Source of the DNA: Branchipolynoe longqiensis
Lineage: Eukaryota; Annelida; Polychaeta; Phyllodocida; Polynoidae
NCBI GenBank assembly: GCA_030323885.1
Contig: CM059186.1
Coordinates: 174,351,047 to 174,415,046 of the forward strand
Length of the DNA stretch: 64,000 bases
Reading direction: 5' to 3'
The position numbers were made by a program, and so were the translations under genes. Shown piece by piece: positions 40,401-45,571 of this stretch. The first letter of the stretch is position 1, and every line of letters starts with the position of its first letter. The notes below the pieces were generated by a model. That model was given only the letters and a program-made list of their open reading frames with translations. It made no database searches and was not told the DNA's origin.

Positions 40401-43400
40401 GCTTTATTGTGCTGCCCAACTTGGGTATCATACCTTGGTAATGACAAAATTAGCTTCGATAAACAGAATTAAAGAACTTCCCCACACACACACACACAAA
40501 ACACACAAAGAAGAACTAGAACAAGAGAAGAGGAAACCAATGACATAAAATTGATACTTGTCACTAACTAGCCTGGCTGAAGCTCAGCATTAAAAGGATA
40601 GTACAAGGACTGGTTAGCACAGTATCAGGATAATGTGACTGTGTGGGATATTGGGTCATGGGTCTGGCATCTTGGTCTCGCAGTGGGGTTGTACTATAAA
40701 GTCACCATGAATGTGCACTGTCACAAGTCGGCACCTGTCCTGATATGACCTTAGATGTTGCTAGGACATAAAGCAACAACAAACAAACAAAGCTATTGTG
40801 GGATTTATTTGTGTGGATTTTCCCCCTTCTAATTTTGATGTTTTCATGTGTAGTACTGTCTATAGTGTGTGCTACTCTGAGGGATGACCTTGCTAGTCTG
40901 AGGGATTACCTTGCTTGTCTGAGGGATGAACTTGTGTCGCAGCAGGTTCCCGTCCCCAAAGGCTCCGGGTCCGTTTGTAACATCTGCCAGGGTTCCTCGG
41001 AGAAGAACAAGATTGGTGAGACGGAGGAGCTAGTCAAGTGTGCTGAGTGTGGCAGACACGGTATGTTTATGCTACAAAATATTCACCACAAATATCTTGT
41101 AATAGAATTTAGTTTTTATTGTTTTTTAAATGAGCTGAGTGTGGTAGACACAGTATCTTTATGCAACAAAATATTCACCACAAATATTTTCTAATATAAT
41201 TTATAACAAATTCTTTTTTAAAGGTGGTCAGTGTGGTAGACCGTGTATGTTTATGCAACAAAATATTCATTTAATATTCATTTAATATTGTTTAAATTCT
41301 TTTTTGAAATGCACTGAGTGTGGTAGACAGGGTATATTTAGGCAAAAAATATTCAACATATCTGTTAATATAATTTTAATAAAATTCTTTTTTAAATGTG
41401 GTAAGTGGTAGACACGGTATGTTTATGCAACAAAATATTCAACCACAAATATTCACTTTCCCATGAAGGCCTCTGTAATGCGTGTAATAATCTCACTATG
41501 TGTCGGTTAGGCCACCCGTCGTGCTTGGAGCTGACCGAGGAGATGATCCCCAACATTAAGACGTACTCGTGGCAGTGCATGGAGTGCAAGACCTGTGTCG
41601 AGTGCATGGATCCTTACGACGAGGTCAGTGCCATTTCAGTTAGGATGTCTTAACCCTTTAGGGACGGGAGCGCCCAAATGTTCCTGAACGTTACACACGC
41701 TTACAGGTCGGAACCGCCTGAATGCGCCTCCCCATATCTCTTATCGCATTTCATAACCAGTAATACAAAGGAGGCTAAATTTGGTATCATTTGAAAGAGA
41801 AATAAATTTACCTTCATATAAAATCAATTTGATTATTCAATGGTTTTTGAGATATATCAATGTAATTGCACTAACATCACATATTCCGATTTTTCAACAT
41901 AGGTCAGGACTCTAGGGCCTTAACAATTGAAATCTCTTTATGGCTGAGAGTTGACATGCAAATCTCACTAGCTGACCAAAAACGCTTGCGGGGACCACAG
42001 TCAAAGTAGTTTATCTGACAATCTTGCTAATCCGACAGTGGGTACATCACCTCTGCCAATTTGGATTTCAACCGCTGTGCATAACTTCGTCATCAAAGGC
42101 CAGTTGCTCTCATACCATGTCGATGTGATGTGGGAGGTTAAAAATCCCTTGGGTCAGTAAAAGTGTAGACTGGGACTTTCTCTATCGACAAACTTTCTAA
42201 TGGTGAAAACAAGTCTATTCACACTTATCCATGATAGGCAGTATTCATCTTCAAGAAAAAAAACTGCTGCAGATTAAGTACAGTTGACTACACCATCTGC
42301 ATATTGTAAAACTCATGGAACCCATAGTTGCAATTGAATTATTAATGCATAGTATTTATGTCTGATCTTATATACGTGATCTTTTAAGCTACTCTTATTT
42401 CCAACCATTTTTTTTATTTTTTTATTTTTTATTTTTTTTTGGTGATGGCTGTATTTATGCTGCCCATAACGGTTAAGTGTAATAACTTGTTTTCGCTGTT
42501 AGACAGTAATAGTCTTGTAACTCCCTTTCTTTTTATCACTTTCAGGTGTAGTGTACCTAACTACTGCATGCATTCTTTCTCTGTTTCTAAGCATTCTCCC
42601 ACATCCCCCAAACCTCTGTGCGTTTGTTCGTTCTACAATCGGATAATTGTTTGGTTGCCAATAGTTAACCTGCATTAATAATAAATAATTAAACAGTCTT
42701 TGCTGTCATAATCAGTGATGAGAATTTCCTGCTAATAGGCGGTTTCCCACCTTTTTAGTTTTGACCTGTTCTAATCCCTGCTATATACAGGGACGAGAAT
42801 TTCCCGTCGATTGGTGGTCTCCCAACTTTTGGGCAATGACCCACTTTCTATACCTATATACAGGGATGAGAGTTTCCCACCAATTGGCGATTTCCAACCT
42901 TTTGAGAATTGACCTGCCTTTTTAGATCTTATCTGTTCTTATCCTTTTCCATGATCCATACGCAGTGTGCTGTTACCGAACAACATTAGTTCTTGCCACT
43001 GCCATCCTAGGGCAGGTTACCGATTCAAATCCTCTATAAGACCCTTTCCACAGAACATACTTGCACAGTGTGCTGCTACCCACGGCATTAGCTCTTCCAG
43101 TGCCATCACCGGACGGGATGGCCGAATAATTTGAGTGTCCGTCTCCCGTTTTGGTAGATCGTGAGTTTTGCACCCTGGTCGAGTGAAACCAATGACTTAA
43201 TTGATTCTTGTCGCTTCCTAGACAGGCGCTCGACATTATTAGGATAGAGCAAGGACCGGTTGGCTCAGTGTCAGGATAATGTGACTGAGTGGCCTGGGCC
43301 TCCCAGTGGGGCAGCACTATAAAGTCACTATGAGTGCGCACTGTCGCAAGTCGGTTCCCGTCGCTACCCGACATAAAACTCTCAACAAGCAACCAACCAT

Positions 43401-43933
43401 GTATTGCCAACAGAGGATGGCTTGGTGGTGGAAATCACCTATTAGTGTGGATCTGGGTAGCCTGACTTGGCTTAGTGGTCTGTGCTGTGTATGGCTTGGT
43501 TCGGCTGACAATGTGTTCACTGTGTTGTAGGATAAGATGATGTTCTGCGACCACTGCGACCGTGGCTACCACACCTTCTGCGTAGGTCTGCGGAGTATAC
43601 CGACTGGTCGGTGGGAGTGTCCCAGCTGTCGGCCAGAGCCAGCCGCCAAGAAGTGAGTAGATCTGCAGGCGTAACAAGTATCTAAGTTTGATCTGTAGGT
43701 TTAAATCTAGATAAGTGTTTTGCTTTTGACAATTTGATGCTTTTATCGGACGATGTAACTTTAACTGTGTCATGTGCTGAGTTGGGAAAGGGGGCTTTCT
43801 GAAAACATAGTATATGTAATCGTATTATGTATGCCATTAGGGGGGCGGGTATTAAACATACTTTATGCATGTCCACTTTGACAGCTGATACTAAATTGAT
43901 TTATTTAATTCATTTTGCAGGCGTCGACGATAA
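15181..43933 (+). CDS. PHF10: PHF10/SAYP orthologue, PBAF chromatin-remodelling subunit
   Basis: Thirteen exons can be joined: 15181-19463, 20903-21027, 22725-22808, 24545-24612, 25713-25784, 27158-27283, 28536-28645, 29602-29734, 31767-31919, 40946-41060, 41511-41623, 43531-43652 and 43921-43933. All phases fit and the sum is 5517 nt: 1838 residues plus TAA. Residues 1-1427 are low-complexity with 14 peptide repeats. About 1428-1667 is the SAY homology region ([35 protein letters not shown]). Residues 1668-1718 are a Ser/Asp linker. 1729-1782 and 1785-1829 are two PHD fingers with all sixteen zinc ligands. The family is a subunit of nuclear PBAF SWI/SNF. Vertebrate PHF10 has about 500 residues; insect SAYP is near 2000, so the long N-terminus resembles SAYP. 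The true start lies upstream of 15181 and was not found. Confidence 0.93.
16249..17343. repeat. in-frame coding minisatellite, 72-84 bp units
   Basis: Fourteen units, each starting at AACATTGCTGACCAAGCATC or a close variant and ending in CTTCTCTTGAAG(TTGAACAA). Unit length varies by multiples of three, so the PHF10 frame is kept. The same periodicity keeps other frames open on both strands, which gives long spurious ORFs. Confidence 0.95.
19464..19865. other. PHF10 intron, unique part
   Basis: Starts GTTTGTAGTG; no extra exon seen before the MITE at 19866. Confidence 0.6.
19866..20188. mobile_element. MITE, family A, short variant
   Basis: Left end TAAAGCTGCATAATCC, right end CCATCGGACTATGCAACT. 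The inner block ATCTAACTTTGATACTGATG is shared with the copies at 27490, 35112, 37353 and 54592. It abuts SINE-2 on its right. Confidence 0.85.
20191..20371 (-). mobile_element. SINE-2, tRNA-derived
   Basis: On the minus strand, 20292 to 20221 is a 72-nt tRNA-like head: acceptor-type ends GCCTAGG and TCTAGGC can pair, the A box is GGTGTAATGGTTAGCAC and the B box is GGGTTCGAGTCCC. The D and T arms look like a tRNA-Gln/Glu type. The anticodon arm does not fold properly, so it is a SINE head and not a working tRNA. The body continues as AATATTTCCCATTTTCATCA. A partial second copy follows at 20511-20671 and a third at about 55165-55285. Confidence 0.7.
20511..20671 (-). mobile_element. SINE-2, second tandem copy with internal deletion
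   Basis: Repeats 20197-20371 almost exactly, including flanking text GCTCCCTGATATCAAC, but lacks most of the tRNA T arm and anticodon region. The identity of the flanks shows a local tandem duplication of about 320 bp and not an independent insertion. Confidence 0.8.
20903..21027 (+). CDS. PHF10: PHF10 exon, start of SAY region
   Basis: The acceptor TTTATGCAG ends at 20902 and the donor TATCCAG|GTAATT lies at 21027; phase 2 in and phase 1 out. It encodes [15 protein letters not shown], then [22 protein letters not shown]. This matches the start of the vertebrate PHF10 SAY region (EYKWP...LQEQVSEYLGV). Confidence 0.95.
21152..21725. mobile_element. hAT-like MITE copy interrupted by a SINE
   Basis: Left end CAAGGATGAAGATCTCTGCG, right end GAGACTACTTTCATCGTTG: diverged copy of the 4811-5130 family. 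Its interior is split at 21260 by the SINE at 21261-21476. It contains TTATATGACCTTAGATGTTGC in the right half (21504-21524). Confidence 0.75.
21261..21476 (+). mobile_element. SINE-1 with tRNA head, flanked by a target duplication
   Basis: The head GACGGGATGGCCGAATGAG carries an A-box-like TGGCCGAATGAG; the B box GGTTCGAACCC is at about 21329-21339; the central GCAGCACTATAAAG and the tail GATGTTGCTAGGATG, AAAACAACACCAAAC follow. The 10-base sequence AACAATTGGT occurs at 21251-21260 and again at 21477-21486, a perfect target-site duplication showing LINE-mediated insertion. Compared with other copies it lacks the ACCAATGACTTA..GTGACTGAGTGG middle block. Confidence 0.93.
21726..22724. other. 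PHF10 intron, no element recognised
   Basis: AT-rich and without a complete repeat that I recognise. Two short related stretches, TTTATGGTGGCGTAAATGTG and TTTATGATGGCGTACACGC, lie at 22637 and 22677 just before the next exon. Confidence 0.5.
22725..22808 (+). CDS. PHF10: PHF10 exon, SAY region
   Basis: Acceptor TTTCTTTTAAAG ends at 22724; donor GATCTTG|GTGGGT at 22808; phase 1 in and out, 84 nt. With the preceding G it reads [16 protein letters not shown] then [13 protein letters not shown]. It aligns with the vertebrate PHF10 segment between KRKYP and GLTALRSDE. The acceptor is AAAG rather than the more usual CAG, but the phase and the homology make the exon secure. Confidence 0.93.
23089..23537. 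mobile_element. MITE with CCAGTCACACA ends
   Basis: Left end CCAGTCACACATGCTTGCGA; right end TCGCAAGCCTTGTGTGACTGG. The interior is full of short inverted and direct copies of GCGACCA, GGTCGC and CGATTGG-like motifs. No ORF of note. Confidence 0.8.
23609..24189. mobile_element. hAT-like MITE copy, enlarged
   Basis: Starts TAGGGATGAAAGATTTACGC and ends CACCACTTTCATCCCTG. The left two thirds follow the 21152 and 45850 copies, including TTATATGACCTTAGATGTTG. About 240 bases of other DNA lie in the right part, around 23905-24140. Confidence 0.7.
24190..24544. other. PHF10 intron end
   Basis: No feature recognised apart from the acceptor GTTATTCAG before the exon at 24545. Confidence 0.5.
24545..24612 (+). 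CDS. PHF10: PHF10 exon, SAY region
   Basis: Phase 1 in, phase 0 out. It encodes [16 protein letters not shown] then DFPEKYK, a direct match to the vertebrate GLTALRSDEVIDLM..YPAKH block. The donor is AAG|GTCATT, weak at +3 to +5, so use of a nearby alternative donor is possible; the downstream exon fits this border. Confidence 0.9.
24985..25240 (+). mobile_element. SINE-1, diverged copy
   Basis: Shows the body motifs AAGTCAAACGAAAGG, AGGATAGGGCATGGACTGG, ATAATGTGACTGAGCGGGAT and the tail CCTGACATGACCATAG..GGTAGGATGTAAAAC. The tRNA head is mostly lost. Confidence 0.8.
25523..25672. mobile_element. mariner/pogo-like MITE fragment
   Basis: Contains GGTCCATTTAGGGAGGTGGTCGG, GGGACCCAAATAAAGCGATC and ends AAGTTTTACTGTA. 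The same text in the other orientation occurs at 46229-46425 and 47901-48075. CAGTAAAACCTC..GTTTTACTG ends point to a Tc1/mariner (pogo-type) non-autonomous element. Confidence 0.7.
25713..25784 (+). CDS. PHF10: PHF10 exon, coiled segment
   Basis: Acceptor CTTATTTTCCAG, donor ACTG|GTAAGA; phase 0 on both sides, 24 codons: [14 protein letters not shown] and [10 protein letters not shown]. The charged helix corresponds to the vertebrate VILQEKERQRITDH segment. Confidence 0.93.
26034..27131. mobile_element. nested family-A MITEs
   Basis: A short-type copy starts near 26034 (GAGCTGCATAGTGTGATGAA) and continues to about 26549. A long-type copy in inverted orientation (26550-27023) interrupts it. 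The rest of the first copy resumes at about 27024 (AAAGTTACTTCAAACTAAAG) and ends CCATCGGACTATGCGACTTT at 27129. The right end lies 26 bp upstream of the acceptor AG of the next PHF10 exon. Confidence 0.75.
26140..26456. repeat. minisatellite grown inside a MITE
   Basis: About 14 units of 17-23 bp with core GGCACACTAAGGCAATATAAT. It occupies the place where family-A MITEs normally have a single AAGGGATACTGGGGCAATTTA stretch; normal MITE sequence (GATTTGATCCTACAT before, GCTGTCAGAATTTTGACA after) flanks it. Confidence 0.9.
27158..27283 (+). CDS. PHF10: PHF10 exon, conserved RRAYFDLQT block
   Basis: Acceptor TTTTCTTCGCAG, donor AAT|GTGAGT; phase 0 both sides, 42 codons. It reads [17 protein letters not shown] then [17 protein letters not shown], nearly the vertebrate [26 protein letters not shown] signature. 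Confidence 0.97.
27490..27835. mobile_element. MITE, family A, short variant
   Basis: Left TTAAAACTGCATAGTCCAAT, right CCATCGCACTATGCAACCTTAA, 346 bp. Inner landmarks GATTTGATTTGACATATCTA and TTTTGGCAAGCTTGCCAAAA are conserved with other copies. Confidence 0.85.
27836..28535. other. PHF10 intron
   Basis: A TTCTCTCCCCTTCTCTCCCC pyrimidine tract at about 28476-28513 precedes the acceptor TTTCATTGTAG. No further exon is seen. Confidence 0.5.
28536..28645 (+). CDS. PHF10: PHF10 exon, [11 protein letters not shown] block
   Basis: Phase 0 in, phase 2 out; donor AAGAG|GTGAGA. Encodes [18 protein letters not shown] then [19 protein letters not shown], matching the vertebrate [19 protein letters not shown] segment. 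Confidence 0.97.
28674..28980 (+). mobile_element. SINE-1, full-length, second head type
   Basis: Head GCACCAGACGCGGTGGTCCA with A-box-like GTGGTCCAATCGGTAGAGCG. Body AAACCAATGACTTA, CTACCTAGTCTGGC, AGGGCAAGGACTGGTTAGCT, box GCAGCACTATAAAG, and tail GATGTTGCTAGGATGTAAAA, CCCCAACAAACAAAC. The B box is degraded. Confidence 0.9.
29004..29208 (+). mobile_element. SINE-1, diverged headless copy
   Basis: Keeps CTGGCGCTGGGCGTTATTAAAAT, GGTCAGGGACTGGCTGG, GTGGGGCAATACTATAAAGG and GCTGTCACAAGTCAG; the tail is lost. Confidence 0.75.
29602..29734 (+). CDS. PHF10: PHF10 exon, end of SAY region
   Basis: Acceptor CTCTGTTTCAG, donor TCCTCT|GTAAGT; phase 2 in, 0 out. It completes the arginine codon, then reads [43 protein letters not shown]. 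It matches the vertebrate [20 protein letters not shown] block. Confidence 0.96.
29930..30148. mobile_element. MITE, family A, partial (reverse orientation)
   Basis: TTTTGGCGTGCTTATCAAAA, ATCTAAGTTAGATATGTAG and the end TTCATCGGACTATCCAGCTT are family-A right-half text. Confidence 0.8.
30190..30481. mobile_element. MITE, family A, diverged copy (reverse orientation)
   Basis: TTTGGAGATATTTGAAGTG, ACCAGTATCTAATTTGGATA and the end ATCCGATTATGCAGCTTTAA. The centre is replaced by unrelated text. Confidence 0.7.
30482..31017. other. PHF10 intron
   Basis: No recognised element except a short TTTG repeat at 30865. Confidence 0.4.
31018..31165. repeat. (ACCT)n microsatellite with a SINE tail inside
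   Basis: ACCT units at 31018-31080 and again at 31135-31165. Between them, 31081-31134 is the last 55 bases of SINE-1 (CCGTCCTGATATGACCTTAG to the AACAAACAAAC tail). Confidence 0.9.
31394..31554. mobile_element. hAT-like MITE, right part only
   Basis: TGAAACCTGACTTCCGGAAT, ACGATTCCCTGACAGTGTTA and the end CCACTGTCATCCCTG follow the right half of the 4811 family. Confidence 0.75.
31767..31919 (+). CDS. PHF10: PHF10 exon, Ser/Asp-rich linker
   Basis: Phase 0 both sides, 51 codons; donor AAG|GTACTT. It reads [20 protein letters not shown], then [17 protein letters not shown] and GRTPRGKK. This is the acidic-serine linker found between the SAY region and the PHD fingers in the family; serine/aspartate runs are typical CK2 sites. 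The acceptor is a tandem CAGCAG, so the exon may also start at 31764 with one extra glutamine. A further linker exon in the 9-kb intron that follows cannot be ruled out. Confidence 0.85.
31920..32065. other. PHF10 intron start
   Basis: Nothing recognised before the MITE. Confidence 0.4.
32066..32958. mobile_element. MITE, family A, long variant
   Basis: Left TTAAAGTTGCATAGTCCGAT, right CATCGGACTATGCAACTTTA, 893 bp. Shares CAGGTCAATCTCGTGACC and GGCAAGCTTGCCGAAA with the copies at 433 and 26550. Confidence 0.85.
33190..33265. repeat. 16-bp tandem repeat
   Basis: About five diverged units of AATGGAATGTCAGAAATG. Confidence 0.7.
33468..33535 (+). mobile_element. SINE-1 tail fragment
   Basis: CAAGTCGGTACCCGTCCAGA, GACCATAGATGCTGCTAAGA and a CACCACAAACAAAC tail. 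Confidence 0.85.
33536..35111. other. PHF10 intron, G-rich patches
   Basis: No exon recognised. Runs of four or more G at 33589-33610, 33810-33905 and 34467-34500 give G-quadruplex potential on the plus strand. Confidence 0.4.
35112..35466. mobile_element. MITE, family A, short variant (reverse)
   Basis: TTAAAGTTGGTTTTGAGTGT at the left; TTATCGGACTATGCAACTCT at the right; 355 bp with all inner landmarks. Confidence 0.85.
35895..36310. repeat. AT-rich degenerate simple sequence
   Basis: Long irregular TATA/ATAT and TTTATA text; a similar block runs at 36580-36890. The 300 bases between contain no exon. Confidence 0.7.
36580..36890. repeat. AT-rich degenerate simple sequence
   Basis: Irregular TATATG/TATAAT repeats. 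The flanking DNA to 37352 shows nothing recognised. Confidence 0.7.
37353..37696. mobile_element. MITE, family A, short variant
   Basis: Left TTCAAAGCTGCATAGTTCAA, right CCATCGGACTATGCAACTTT, 344 bp, with TTTTGGCATGCTTGCCAAAA inside. Confidence 0.87.
37817..38062 (+). mobile_element. SINE-1, tRNA head present, central domain deleted
   Basis: Head GACTGGACACGGTGGCTGAA with B box AGTTTGAATCCC; body CTACCTAGCCTGGTGCC, AAGGACTGGTTATCTACG; the CACTATAAAG to GACCTTAG part is missing and a short tail GGATGTAAAAACCCCAAC follows. Confidence 0.87.
38235..38475 (+). mobile_element. SINE-1, headless
   Basis: GTCAACTCAATGACTTACAA, CACCTAACCTGGCGC, GGGGCAGCACTATAAAGTC, CACTGTCACAAGTCAG and tail GATGTTGGTAGGACGTAAAA. 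Confidence 0.85.
38830..39094. repeat. pyrimidine-rich (CCCCT/CCCTC)n tract
   Basis: About 260 bp of almost pure C/T on the plus strand with CTCCC units, preceded by GCTC repeats. Long open frames on both strands here are low-complexity artefacts. Confidence 0.95.
39095..39759. other. PHF10 intron
   Basis: No element or exon recognised. Confidence 0.4.
39760..40082. mobile_element. mariner/pogo-like MITE
   Basis: TACAGTATAACCCCATTAAA at the left; TTTAACGGGGTTATAATGTA at the right. The interior is a near-palindrome of GGTTAAACCAAA and GGTTAATCCAAA motifs. The TA at both ends fits a Tc1/mariner target. A related fragment ends TTATACTGTA at 40264. Confidence 0.8.
40183..40264. mobile_element. 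mariner/pogo-like MITE, right fragment
   Basis: GCTCGGTTAAACCAATGATC through GGTTTGAGGGGGTTATACTG. Confidence 0.7.
40535..40790 (+). mobile_element. SINE-1, headless
   Basis: AACCAATGACATAAAATTGA, CTAACTAGCCTGGC, AAGGACTGGTTAGCACAGT, GTACTATAAAGTCACCATGA, GATGTTGCTAGGACATAAAG, CAACAACAAACAAAC. Confidence 0.9.
40946..41060 (+). CDS. PHF10: PHF10 exon, first half of PHD finger 1
   Basis: Phase 0 in, phase 1 out; donor CACG|GTATGT. It reads [38 protein letters not shown]. It supplies the two CxxC pairs of the first PHD finger. The acceptor is a tandem GCAGCAG, so 40943 (one extra Gln) is an equal start. Just upstream, a 21-nt unit TCTGAGGGATGACCTTGCTA is repeated three times and replaces a normal pyrimidine tract. 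Confidence 0.92.
41041..41432. repeat. tandem copies of an exon-intron border
   Basis: The end of the exon plus the start of the intron (GAGTGTGGCAGACACGGTAT, GTTTATGCTACAAAATATTC) is repeated about five times with a period near 90 bp: at 41046, about 41137, 41228, 41316 and 41403. Each copy keeps a GTAT donor-like sequence. Confidence 0.88.
41511..41623 (+). CDS. PHF10: PHF10 exon, PHD1 end and PHD2 start
   Basis: Acceptor TGTCGGTTAG, donor GACGAG|GTCAGT; phase 1 in, 0 out. It reads [38 protein letters not shown]. It gives the H, C and last CxxC of PHD1 and the first CxxC of PHD2, matching the vertebrate [22 protein letters not shown] segment. Confidence 0.97.
41624..43111. other. PHF10 intron with short repeats
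   Basis: At 42709-42925 a unit of about 70 bp (CAGGGATGAGAATTTCCC, ATTGGCGATTTCCAACCTTT) occurs three times. At 42440-42550 lies a 110-bp text (ACGGTTAAGTGTAATAACTT to CTTTTTATCACTTTCAG) repeated at 52038-52155. No exon. Confidence 0.6.
42709..42925. repeat. 70-bp tandem repeat, three units
   Basis: Each unit has AGGGATGAGAATTTCC, a GATTGG/AATTGG GG motif and CCAACTTTT, followed by GACCTG or GACCCA. Confidence 0.75.
43112..43392 (+). mobile_element. SINE-1, full-length first head type
   Basis: GACGGGATGGCCGAATAATT head, AAACCAATGACTTA, GCTTCCTAGACAGGCGCTCG, GGGGCAGCACTATAAAGTCA, CACTGTCGCAAGTCGG; the tail is shortened to GCTACCCGACATAAAACTC. Confidence 0.9.
43531..43652 (+). CDS. PHF10: PHF10 exon, second PHD finger
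   Basis: Acceptor CTGTGTTGTAG, donor AAGAA|GTGAGT; phase 0 in, 2 out. It reads [40 protein letters not shown]. It carries the CxxC, HxxC and last CxxC of PHD2. The family's paired PHD fingers (DPF-like arrangement) bind histone H3 tails. Confidence 0.98.
43672..43766. mobile_element. MITE, family A, end fragment
   Basis: AAGTATCTAAGTTTGATCTG through TTTATCGGACGATGTAACTT. Confidence 0.8.
43921..43933 (+). CDS. PHF10: PHF10 terminal coding exon
   Basis: Acceptor TTCATTTTGCAG; completes a lysine codon and adds three arginines before TAA (43931-43933). The protein ends in AAKKRRR, a basic tail like the vertebrate end. Confidence 0.9.
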
Positions 43934-43983
43934 TTGAGTGTAGTATCAATCCACGAAGGATGTCAGTCACCATGGAGCCAGTC

Positions 43984-44578
43984 TGGACGCTGTCAGTCTG
44001 CGAGTAGAAGAAAAGGTGACTACTGGACGCTGTCAGTCTGCGAGTACAAGAAAAGGTGACTACTGGACGCTGTCAGTCTGCGAGTACAAGAAAAGGTGAA
44101 TGTGCACTGGACAGTGTCAGTCTGCAAGTACAAGAAAAGGTGAATGTGCACTGGACGCTGTCAGTCTGCAAGTACAAGAAAAGGTGAATGTGCACTGGAC
44201 GCTTTAAGTCTGTGTGTACAAGAAATGGTGACTGAGCACTGGATGCTCTAAGTCTGCGAGTACAAGAAAAGGTGACCGTGCACTGGACGCTTTAAGTTTG
44301 CGAGTTCAAGAAAAGGTGAATATACTGGATGCTCTAAGTCTGCGAGTACAAGAAAAGGTGACTACTGGACGCTTTAAGTCTGCGAGTACAAGAAAAGGTG
44401 ACTGTACTGGATGCTGTCAGTCTGCGAGTACAAGAAAAGCTGACTGTGCACTGGATGCTTTAAGTCTGCGAGTACAAGAAAAGGTGACGATACTGGACGC
44501 TGTAAGTCTGCGAGTACAAGAAAAGGTGACTGAACTGGACGCTGTCAGTCTGCGAGTACAAGAAAAGGTGACTGCACA
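43984..44578 (+). repeat. 3'UTR tandem array, 14 units of 38-44 bp
   Basis: Consensus TGGACGCTGTCAGTCTGCGA then GTACAAGAAAAGGTGACT. The first unit starts about 50 bases after the stop. Every unit but one holds AAAAGGTGA, a splice-donor-like word, and about half hold GTCAG before TCTGC. A long open frame at 44298-44675 is a product of the repeat. Confidence 0.95.
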
Positions 44579-44741
44579 CATTGTCGTCTGCTCTCACCAA
44601 ATATCTGATTGGAGTAACATTTACCGAAGAGTATTTATTCACCAACAGGATTTTAAGCTTTCAATAAGAGAGTAGTATGTGTATGTATGCTAAATGTAGT
44701 CTTTTGTTACTTTTTCTTCTTTTTTTTTAAACCAAAAAGCA

Positions 44742-44930
44742 GACGACATTTACTGGTAGAAACAGGTGATATAGGTACGGAGGGAAAAGCAAACGACATT
44801 TATTAGTAGCAACAGGTTATATAGGTCAGGAACAGAAAGCAGACATTTACTGGTAGAAACAAGTGATATAGGTCAGGAAGAATAAACAGACATCTACTGG
44901 TAGCAACAGGTGATACAGGTCAGGTGCGCA
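44742..44930 (+). repeat. 3'UTR direct repeat, four units of about 47 bp
   Basis: Core GACATTTACTGGTAGAAACA then GGTGATATAGGTCAGG. Confidence 0.85.
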
Positions 44931-45155
44931 TAACAGTTTAAAGTCACCCTTTCTCAGGCTCAGAGGAAAGAAGCTGCCTCTTCAAAACACTCCTGTCTTA
45001 GCTGCATGTGTCTGAATATATCGCTGGTTTTCACTAAATGCTAACCAGCACTGTCGATGTTGTAATGAACTGAATTACGTTACAAGAAGTGGGAAATTGT
45101 ACGAATGTGTCTGTAGGGATGTAATCTAAGTGCGCTTGTAAATGTGCATTTCTGA

Positions 45156-45170
45156 ATAAAATAAATAATT
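45156..45170 (+). terminator. polyadenylation signals of PHF10
   Basis: AATAAA occurs twice in overlap. The context after it (TTTTTACCTTTTTTTTTAC at about 45189-45207) is U-rich, as expected downstream of a cleavage site. Confidence 0.6.
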
Positions 45171-45180
45171 TATGAAATTT

Positions 45181-45571
45181 ACTTGACTTTTTACCTTTTT
45201 TTTTACAATCGCTCCTCATTTCTGTTCTGTGATATTATTACTTCGTTGTCTGATCACGAAGATTCCTTCGGCCTTCCCCCACCCCCCCTCCCAAGGGCTG
45301 TGGTGCAGGGCTGCAGCTAGCAGAGGGGGTAGGGAGTCAGTTTCCCTCCATTCCCCCCGCCCGCCCCCGCCCCCCCAACAACAAAAAAAAACCCTCCACA
45401 AAACACCCCTTGAAAGACCAGTATTTAACTTCACTGAGATTGCTGGAAAAGGAATTTCAGAGCTTCTAAGTTCTAGATTAAAAAGATTCCTGGACTCTCC
45501 TAGTACCCCATGCCTTCAGCACTCATCCATTCCAAGAATGTGTCTGCTTCCCAAACAAAATTCCTAGCTAT
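45181..45571. other. intergenic DNA
   Basis: A C-rich patch at 45350-45378; no gene recognised. Confidence 0.4.

Larger units (their letters stand above)
43934..45180 (+). other. PHF10: PHF10 3'UTR
   Basis: Follows the stop codon in the same exon. It contains the arrays at 43984-44578 and 44742-44930. Overlapping poly-A signals (AATAAAATAAATAAT) at about 45156-45170 mark the probable end. Confidence 0.7.

Noticed and set aside
44298..44675. A 125-codon ORF with a repeated RVQEKVT peptide
   Set aside because: It lies in the PHF10 3'UTR array, changes frame register within the repeat, and starts in the middle of the array.
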